64,000 nucleotides of DNA. Origin: Cryptomeria japonica (taxonomy: Eukaryota > Streptophyta > Pinopsida > Cupressales > Cupressaceae). The stretch spans positions 416,484,757-416,548,756 of the forward strand of contig NC_081415.1 in assembly GCF_030272615.1 (NCBI RefSeq), in the 5' to 3' direction. A program made the position numbers and the translations under genes. The first letter of the stretch is position 1. Each line of letters begins with the position of its first letter. Shown here piece by piece: positions 56,295 through 64,000 of this stretch. The notes below the pieces were generated by a model that was not told the origin of the DNA, ran no database searches, and was given only the letters and a program-made list of their open reading frames with translations.

Positions 56295-56798
56295 GACATT
56301 AGTTGAGATGTTTGACAAAAACTACTTTCAAAGTCATAACTCAAAAACTATATACTTGCAAAATGACTATACTTGACAATATATACAATAGTCAATGAAG
56401 TAGTATATGCAGATATACTCCCCTTATCGTTATTCTGTACATAACTCTGAATTTTGCATGTTCGGTTCTGTACTGTGCTAGTGTGCTCTGAATGCTCTGT
56501 ATATTCTGCTCGGTATACTCCCCTTGTATACAATACTCAAAATTGTGTTGTCAAAACTGTATTACTCTCCAAATATAGAATTACTCCCCCTTTACTGAGT
56601 ATTACTTTCCTCTATGTAGTATCATAATATTACTCCCCCTTTTTGACAAACATCAAAAACTCAATTTCCATCCAGAGGTGGTAACTGATCAAAAATAGAC
56701 TTATACTTGGTCCGGGCGTTGGTGAGGGCGACTGAAAGTGAATCCTTTACAGTTTCCATTAATGAATTTTGTGCTTGAATATCAGATAAGAGTGATAT

Positions 56799-59700
56799 TC
56801 AGCCATCAAGAGTGCTTCCCTCTTGTGTAGTTGATAGGCGTGTAGCTCTATTGATCTGTTCCTCTACTGATGAGAGATGAGGAAGGAATAATGTCTGAAG
56901 GGTCATTATATCCATCCTTATTTTATGCTCTTCATTCCTCAGTTCTAACTGTTTAGCCATGAGCTGTTGAAGCTTTGTATAAAAATTCTGAACTGAATTA
57001 GGCTCCGTGGTCAACTTAGTTGAGAGATCGGTGATCTCTTTCTCAATTGCATGAGTTTTATTTTTGACATCTTTAATGAATAAGGAAAATGTACACAGTT
57101 TCTGGAATAAATAAAGAATATGCTTGAGTTGAGGGGACAACTTAGCAATGAATTTGACAAGTTTTACCTTGCCAACAGCAATCGATTTCTGTACTCCCTC
57201 TATCATTTTAGCAGTTAGCTCTTTATCCTTGAGCTTGCTTAAGTACTCAGATGCATCAACTCTAGATGTTTCAATCTGATTTAGGAGTTCATCCAGTTGA
57301 ATATGGATGGTTGCATCGGGTGACACTGTTGTTGAAGGTAGCATTTCGGTGAGTAGTGTCCTAACCTTCTGAAGTACTTTATTCTTTTTCTGTATGGCCA
57401 GTTGCTTCTCCTGTTCGGCCTTTGCTTTGCATAGTTCACCGAATTCAGTGAGTGCTTGCCCTTTCAATTTGGAGATGTCTACATTGGGCAACACGATCGG
57501 TTTAGATAAGTCAAATTTGAAACCATGCTTTCTCACCTTCTTCTCTTTTCCTTTGGTCGGTGGCACTAAGACAAGTGCTTGTGAGGCTTGCTGACCCTCA
57601 GTAGGTTGCTCGGTAGATGCAACACTTTGGTCGGTTCCTGTAGCCGTTGTAGTGTCTTTGGGTGGCTCGGTGCTAGGGGTCTCAGCTGTAACATTTGCAG
57701 TGCTTGTCTGTGCTTGAGACGTTTGATCTTTGGTTGTATCTCCTGCAGCTTCATATTTGTTACCTTCGGTGCCTTGCTCGGTGTCCTTGGGAGCTTCGGT
57801 TGAGACAGGTGGCTTCACCGGCGAATAAGGCTGAACTTGTTCTAAGACAGATTCACTAGAGACAAGTTTTGCATAAGTAGTGCCTTCAATCATTTCCTGC
57901 TCCGGTGCTGCTTCATCCATTACATCTTCATCAATTTGAATAGTGTCAATCGGGTCTGGACCTTCCTCGGTGACATCTAGATCTTGCTCGGTGACATCAA
58001 CAATTTCAATTTGAGATTGTTCACTGACATCCTTTTGTTTGAAGATCTCCTGCCACTTGGCTTTTGTCTCATTCTCCACATCAATGTATAGCCCATTCAT
58101 CAATTTTAAGGCTCTCTGTTTCACAAGAAATTTAGAATTGTATGTGGTCAAATGCTCCTTAATTTTTGTTACGGACATGTCAGGAAATAGATGGACTAGA
58201 CTTCGTTCTCTTATTTGTCTCTCTAAGTCCATTGCATATTTCCATCTGTTATCAATATGTAAGTAGAGTTCACTCGGAAGTGACTTTGCTAGTTCTAATG
58301 GAGCTAGCCGAAACTTCAGAAGTGTACAGATGACAGCTTCTTCAATTTGTCGCTTCTCATCATTATTCCTAGTCTCATACTTAACATATCTAAATCCTGC
58401 AAATCCACCGTATTCTTTAAGATTGGCACAAAAATTTTCAACACTGTGAATATTTACCTTTTTGCTTTTCACAATCTGGAATTTATTTGCATCATCAGAC
58501 TCTGTATCACTCGACTCTTTTGCCAAAATGAGTCTCCGAGTAGATTTCTTATAGGTCTTGGTTACCTTTGGTGCAGTAACACTCTTTTGCTTTTTACTTG
58601 GTGATGCAGCTGATGCTCTAGTGTTGGGTCTCTTTGTTGGTGGAGTAGGTAGGGCCTTTGTGATGTCCTGTTTCTTTCTTTTTAGAACTTTACCCTTTGG
58701 CAACTCTGTGCTCAATGTTATTGCAGCCTCTTGAGCTTCTGATTCCTCTTCGGTAATGGCAAGATTGCCTTTTACAGGTGTAGAGGAGGATTCTTCTCCT
58801 AATTTCTCAGATAAAACCTTTATCATTTTTGTAGCTTTTCTTGTAGCCTTAGGTGCTACAATGCTCATTTTTACTTTCTCCTTCACCTCTTCATAGGTTC
58901 CATACCTTAGTTCGGTTGCATGCCTTGGCAATGATAAATAGGCATCAATTTGTTGCTGTGTTATATCATAATCAATCTCATAACCCATTGGTTGCAACGA
59001 TTGAGTCCTCGGTTCAACAACATTCACATAACAATAATCAGTATCGACCTCAAAACATATATTGTCCTTGTATTTTTCTACTAGCTGTGGTGGAATCCTG
59101 TACCTGTTGTGCATTTTCTCTTGGAATTTGCTGAAGTAATCATCCATGATATCATTAAAGTTATCTCCTAACTTCTTGATGAAGTCATTGATCTGATGGG
59201 TGATAGGTCAGTGTAGCTCCCATACTACTTTACCGACTGAGGGAAAGAACTTCTCAAAGTAGAAAAACATACATACAAGTAGTGAACCGAACTTTAGTGT
59301 ATTTGCCGAGTTGTTCTTCTTCGGCTTCCTTATTGTGCTTAGGTTCTCAAACAAGTTCTTCAGTAGTACTTCACACAAGTCTACTTTCATTCCCTTCTTC
59401 ACTATTTTGTAGGCCAAGTCAACTGCAGCACATGGTACACTGTTTTCCCTTGCAGATTGGAAGAAACAGTAACCAATAACTCTAATTGCAAACTTGAGTT
59501 CTGCATTAGTGACATTATTCAATTTTAGTCCTCGGTAATCAGATTCTACTTCGGTTAGACTGATTAGCTCCTTTTGTGATATCATTTTCTGTGCTTGTGC
59601 ATGATCGTAGATGGGATACCCGGTGATTAGGTGAATGATTTCCTTAGTGATCTTAAACGGTTGCTCTTGTAGCCACATGAAATCATCATGTACTCTACTC

Positions 59701-60029
59701 AAGACAAACTTAACCCACTGGGGTTTGAACACACGGGGATAGATTAGGGCTTCAGTTAATCCCTTGATTTTGAGATGCTCAAATTTGCTATCCAGTTTGC
59801 CATCAGTGCAAAGTTCATCATATGTGTCACTAATCTCTACATGACCGAGTTCCTCAACACGACATTTGGTGAAGAATCTGACATCTTCTACTAACAAGAC
59901 TCAATCCGGGATGAGTGAAAATGCAGTTTTGTCATCCGGTTCTGAGGCAACTTTGGGAGTTGGAGAATATTTCAATGAGGGCTTCTCCACATTTTGGACA
60001 ACTACGGGGTCTTGGATCTTGGGCGCCAT
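56799..60029 (-). pseudogene. Large unknown ORF of element F (about 1,076 codons, two in-frame TGA)
   Basis: One frame from the ATG at 60029 to a stop at 56799 is interrupted only by two TGA codons: codon 43 (just before 59897) and just before 59147. The N-terminal part contains FTKCRVEELGH, FEHLKIKGLTEALIYP, HDDFMWLQEQPFKITKEII and HLITGYP, a globular helical domain of unknown fold. It is followed by a lysine- and serine-rich segment (KRPNTRASAASPSKKQK), a second globular part (FCANLKEYGGFAGFRYVK), a Thr/Pro/Glu-rich stretch and a long coiled-coil C-terminus. No enzyme motif is seen. Like ORF2 of A it is an accessory protein of a retroelement; I see a resemblance in style but not in sequence. 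It is defective as read, unless the TGA codons are recent changes. Confidence 0.65.
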
Positions 60030-60528
60030 GGTAGGTTTCGGGTAAGATTTGACAAATTATCCTTAGGGTTTACAAACGACTGACGCTTCACACTCGGTAG
60101 ATAATAGCAATTTGATTAGATCGGAAACCAGCTAAACAGTGTGAATAGATTGTGATGTAAATACCTCGAAATTCGCTTTGAATGAAGTTTGATCGCTTTG
60201 ATTCGCTCTGCTCTGCTTCTCGAAAACTTGGGTGAATGAAAATGACCGCGAAAACATTTTTAAGTACTCAAAAATACCTTATCGGGCTCCGTGCAAGTTA
60301 GATCAAGACATTAAATGCACTCGGTTCACCTTTTACCGATTTACACCTTTTTCTGTTTTAACCGAGTAACTAACTTTCTTTTATTAACTGACTTGACAGG
60401 TTTCTTGTATAGTATATAACTGACTAATTGCATCTTAACTATGCAGATTTTGAATTTTGTACATAATAGAATAGGAATTGTTATGATTTAACCTTTAGAG
60501 AGTGCAGTCCCTTCATACCTTTTCTTGA

Positions 60529-61880
60529 CTAATTTGAAATAGGTGCACCTAACTCGGTAGGTAAGGTGCTTTCTTCATCTGACATCATTTCTTTCTTTTT
60601 CCAAATCATCTTGAATTTTTCTTTTATCTCTTCAGTGTCTCTTCTCGGTTGATCTCTGCAATCTCCAGCTAAATGTCGAACTTTGTGACAATGAAAACAT
60701 GCCATACCAGGATTTCTCCATGATCTCCGGTTGTTCATTCCAAATCTTATAAAACAGTTGGCACTAATATGTCCATATCTTCCACAACATTCGCACCATA
60801 TCCTCGTATTGTAGTCCCATGGTACTGCTGCATATTGTCGGTAAGGATCTGTATGAGTTCGGTAACCTCTAGTGTTTGCTTGGTGTGGATACTTCATTTA
60901 GTTCTTTTGCTTAAACCAGCACTTCTCGATACTATGTCCATATTTATTGCAGTTTCTACAAAACCCTTTGAATTTTGCCTTCTGATAGTTGTTAACAAAC
61001 TTTGTCCTACTTGATTAGATGTGCGACCATATTTATTGCAATTGTAACAATATCCATTGGACTTAGTGATATTCGGTTGCTTACCTTTTCTGATCTGGCA
61101 TATGTTGGCAGTATGACCTTGATTTCCACAGTAGTAGCAAATAGGCTTCTTCTTTTTGATGTTATTCCTTTTTCCAGCTTGCTTTGATGATTCTCCTCTC
61201 TCGGTAGTATGAATTCCTTTCTCGGTCGATTCTTTTCCTTTGTACCCAAGTCCTCCATCTTTGTAGGGTCTTCTTGTATTCAGTTGCTCATCCAACATCT
61301 TTGATGCTTCATAACTTTTCTCCAATGATTCTTTGGATTTCTTTTCTGTTTCAAGTTCACCAGTCAACCTTGATACTTCAAGTTTCAATGATTGATTTTC
61401 ATCATTCTTCAGAATTGCTTCATGATGTGCATAACCTAGTTGATCTGTCATATTTTGTTGAATACCAGTTAACCTTATGATTTCATCATCCTTATCAGAT
61501 ACTAGAACTTCAAGCTGTTGTTTCTCTCTTTGTAGATCTCTTGCTTTATCCTTAGCTATCCTTAATGCATCTAGATTTTCAGTCATCTGTGTACAGAAAT
61601 GTTCATGTTCTCTTTTCATTGATTTTAGTTGATCAGCCAATGCTTTGTTCTTTTCTTTCAACATTCCAATCATTTCTTCGGTCTCTTCAGATATACTGTT
61701 CTCAGATGATGTCTCGATTTGTTCCACTAGCTCTTGAGAATCCTGCAAGTCATCAGATAATCTTCTCCTTACTTTCAGAGATTTTTGCATTTGCCTTTGC
61801 ATGTCTGCAATCACTTGATTTGCATTATCCAGCTCTTCTTGTAGATACACAATCCTCCGAGATTGTTTGTAGCCTTCCAT
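60529..61880 (-). pseudogene. Gag-like coiled-coil and CCHC zinc-knuckle protein of element F
   Basis: From the ATG at 61880 (MEGYKQSRR) the frame gives a long coiled coil (for example IADMQRQMQKSLKVRR, LQREKQQLEVLVSDKDDEI), a basic linker and a zinc knuckle CYYCGNQGHTANIC. A second knuckle is degenerate (CYNCNKYGRTSNQV). A frame change near 60980 leads to CRNCNKYGHSIEKC, a stop at about 60900, an immediate ATG and two more knuckles (CECCGRYGHISANC, CFHCHKVRHLAGDC). Five CCHC-type knuckles in a row suggest RNA binding and packaging. There is no capsid-like domain and no pol. Because of the frameshift and stop it cannot give one polypeptide. Confidence 0.7.
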
Positions 61881-61926
61881 TGCTAAGATCTTTCTCTTTA
61901 GGTAGTTAAACCCTTTCCCAAGATTC

Positions 61927-61940
61927 AATCTCTGATACCA
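61927..61940 (-). promoter_or_regulatory. Primer-binding site of element F
   Basis: After the LTR end CCTAACA the sense strand reads AT then TGGTATCAGAGATTG, complementary to the initiator-Met tRNA 3' end, as in Copia elements. Confidence 0.8.
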
Positions 61941-61942
61941 AT

Positions 61943-63102
61943 TGTTAGGCCCAATATGGAAAGCTAATGTACTGAGAGGGGAGGGGTGAATCAGTACTCC
62001 AAAACTTTTCTTCAATAATAACCTTACTGTTATGCATAAATAGAATAGTGCAGTAACATAAAATAAAGTTAAAACAAACAGATAACAATCATACATGATT
62101 CACTCCATAACACATATATTTTGGTTACGCAGAAACTCTTGGTTAGAGAGAAAAATTGCGGTGGGGATGGTACCCACAACTTCACTACTGCAATAATAAA
62201 GATTGTTCGGTTAGAGCTACATTTAGCTATTTCTGATAGCTTACCCTGTTAGGAGTATCAAGATCTATTAGATCTACCTTACTAAAGGATTTTACAACAC
62301 TATATAAATGCTGCACCTGGTTAGAGGATTTACAATTTATAGACTTGGTTAGAGTCTTTTACTCTGTTAAAGGTTTCTCTTACAACTTCACAATTTTACA
62401 ATAAAATCATTACAAATATCTGCAACTTTACATCTGAAATGCTATAGCAGATTCTATGTGCTCAGAATAAGATTACCTAGCTTGTAGCATACCTCGGTAA
62501 CCCATATTGTAACTCGGTAAACCCTTCTGTTTACTCTGTTCTTCGACTGTTCACTGATAACCTTCTTGGTGACCTCTCTATGTCTCTGTAACAATCTTCC
62601 TTCATGCATACACATATATCTCACATCTGTCTTTTTTTAACCCTAAAATCATGCTGTATAAATAGATCTCTTACAGCGGTGATCTAATTCATTGCTTCGA
62701 TCTTACAAAAAGATTCTTCGAATGAATAACTAAACAAAATATTTCATTGGTCAGATTGACCTTGTAATCATACACAATCTCCTAGTGCAATTTCCAATGT
62801 AAAACGGTTAGATGTGCCTCGATCTTGTAACACGTTTTCATGTGCATGACCAGGTTCAATGTATCTGGTAAAACGTTTCACTCGGTGAATATCAACTCGG
62901 TGAGTTAACTTTACTGCTCGGTAGCCATGAAACATTACTCGGTGAATACTGCGTTCTGTGACTGCTTTCTTTTGTAACCGACTAGACTGTTCATACCGAC
63001 TTCTTTGTGTGTACCGACTACATGATTCGGTAATACTAACCGACTAGAATATATAGTATGACTTTGGATATGAAACTAATGGCAATTTGATAAGTAGTAA
63101 CA
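61943..63102 (-). repeat. 5' LTR of element F (1,160 bp)
   Basis: Partner of 55109-56282, same ends, 14 bp shorter. TATA box at 62656-62664 (sense GATCTATTTATACAGC). Confidence 0.9.
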
Positions 63103-64000
63103 AAATCTTGATTCCCACAGTGAGACTATGGGAGGATGTTGACAAGCCCAAGGTGAAGGAGAAGTTCGACTTGATAAAGGGAAGGGCGCTCCAAAGAGGC
63201 CAAGGACGACAAGGAAGAAGGATGTTCAAAAGGAAGCCCAACAGGAAGTCCATGAAGAAGTTCAGTAGCAAATTCAGCAGGAAGAACCACCACAGAAATG
63301 AGCGAGGGTGGAAAGTATGCAGTTTCCAGCTAGTTCTTCCAGCGTGCAAGAGGTAGAAATGTTTTCGCAAGAAAATCCAGTCAGTCCACCTTCAGGCAAC
63401 ATCCTTGACAGTGCTCCAGCACAAGATATTCTTAGCGTCAGTGCTTCACATAGAGCAAATCAGCCAAGAAGTCAAAGATAGGAAATTCCAACTCATCAAG
63501 AAGAAACTCACCAGGATAGTTTCATGGAAGCCATCCTTGGCGAGATGGAGGAAGTATCACAAGAGCAAGAGCAGGTGGAAATCCATAGTCACTCCATTCC
63601 CGCTCCCGATTGGCTGATGGATAGATTAAGAAAGGAGCTGGAAAAGGAAATTGATCTAGCATGGGAGTTAGAAGAGTTGTTAAAAAGAATGGACCAGTCG
63701 ACAGAGAAGAAGGCTCCTTGGAAATTCTCCAAGGTTGTGAGGGATGAATTTGGATCTCGAACCTCGCATATAGCTGAGTCTGCAGTAGATAAAAATAGGA
63801 TTAAAATTATGCACAAAAGATTAGGTGATTAGTCAGATTGATCTAGGGCGTGCTTCCACCGGGTAGGTAATTGAAGGCTTCGAAGGATCTTCCTTGGCCA
63901 TGACAGAAAAGATGTAGAAAACAAAGGCAAAATGTAAAAGGCTGAAGGAATAAAATAGGGCCTTATGTGAATACATTTGAAGTCTCAAACGACTGCTCAG

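Larger units (their letters stand above)
55109..63102 (-). mobile_element. Element F: complete non-autonomous Copia-like LTR retrotransposon, TSD AAATC
   Basis: The two LTRs (55109-56282 and 61943-63102) are flanked by AAATC at 55104-55108 and 63103-63107. In minus sense it has an initiator-Met primer site, a coiled-coil/zinc-knuckle Gag-like frame, a second large frame of unknown function and a polypurine tract. No protease, integrase, reverse transcriptase or RNase H is present, so it must borrow enzymes. By eye the LTRs are about 97-98 percent identical, apart from a 14-bp indel, so it is relatively recent. The stretch 60030-60528 between the two frames is non-coding, as is about 56300-56790 before the tract. 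Confidence 0.9.
53476..64000 (+). pseudogene. Element D: ORF2 pseudogene, split by element F
   Basis: The plus-strand ORF2 homologue begins abruptly after LTR C' at 53476, runs to 55108, is interrupted by F (55109-63102) and continues from 63108 to the window end. Conserved motifs are present in order: SGIVAAAGFPPAIQC, LILECAKHYN, FEPWMFFYI, MSSYVIYML, NDTFTMYLTRLMQ, FLQFPKFTYIRI and, after F, IPAPDWLMDRL and VVRDEFGSR. It is inactive: in-frame stops near 54150 (after YYVHE) and 54801, at least one frameshift after F, and no N-terminal start. By eye it is about 40-50 percent identical to ORF2 of A. The orientation is opposite to A and B. Confidence 0.8.

Overview
The window looks like nuclear DNA from a seed plant with a large, repeat-filled genome. 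A conifer or other gymnosperm is my best guess; this is inference, not a database match. It is AT-rich, and almost every long reading frame belongs to a retrotransposon. Insertions sit inside insertions, and very old copies lie beside nearly intact ones. I see no rRNA gene, no complete tRNA gene, no bacterial-type operon and no CRISPR array. The only part that may belong to a host gene is a pair of short phase-compatible exons at 9006-9422.

Layout. 1-4435: a decayed, non-coding LTR element with an initiator-Met-type primer site, and a second LTR-like block. 4580-6205: a broken hAT transposase gene with intron traces. 7141-8484: a non-autonomous hAT element with a perfect 8-bp target duplication. 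9006-9422: two candidate exons. 9777-10525: a tRNA-derived SINE, then a LINE-type RNase H fragment between twin microsatellites. 10837-11521: a solo LTR with a 5-bp duplication. 11527-12650: a Copia-like LTR remnant. 12652-14190: a foldback element built from a palindromic motif. 15260-15946: an LTR-like block. 18219-18670: a tandem duplication. 18759-22454: the start of a giant LTR (E, plus sense), split by a 1.5-kb solo LTR.

From 22460 to the right end the window is dominated by one family of very large Ty3/gypsy elements of Tat/Ogre type. B (22460-31082, minus) keeps a 7.1-kb LTR and the integrase tail. C' is an LTR split into 31890-32638 and 52828-53475. A (32639-52822, minus) is inserted in C' with target duplication GGTAC. 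A is about 20.2 kb, with a 4.35-kb 5' LTR, an 8.2-kb internal region coding a single 2,382-codon Gag-Pol frame, and a 7.65-kb 3' LTR. That 3' LTR carries an intact 1,058-residue frame (ORF2) of unknown function. Broken ORF2 copies occur in B and in D (53476-64000, plus). D is interrupted by F (55109-63102, minus), a complete non-autonomous Copia-like element with duplication AAATC.

The most unusual biology is in family A/B/C'. Its LTRs hold a protein gene, two TATA-type promoters, a probable intron and regular arrays of hairpin-forming repeats (about 167-bp spacing in A). Its Pol has a second RNase H domain placed before reverse transcriptase. Most likely the downstream LTR promoter makes the genomic Gag-Pol RNA, and an upstream LTR promoter makes a short transcript for ORF2 that stays within the LTR.
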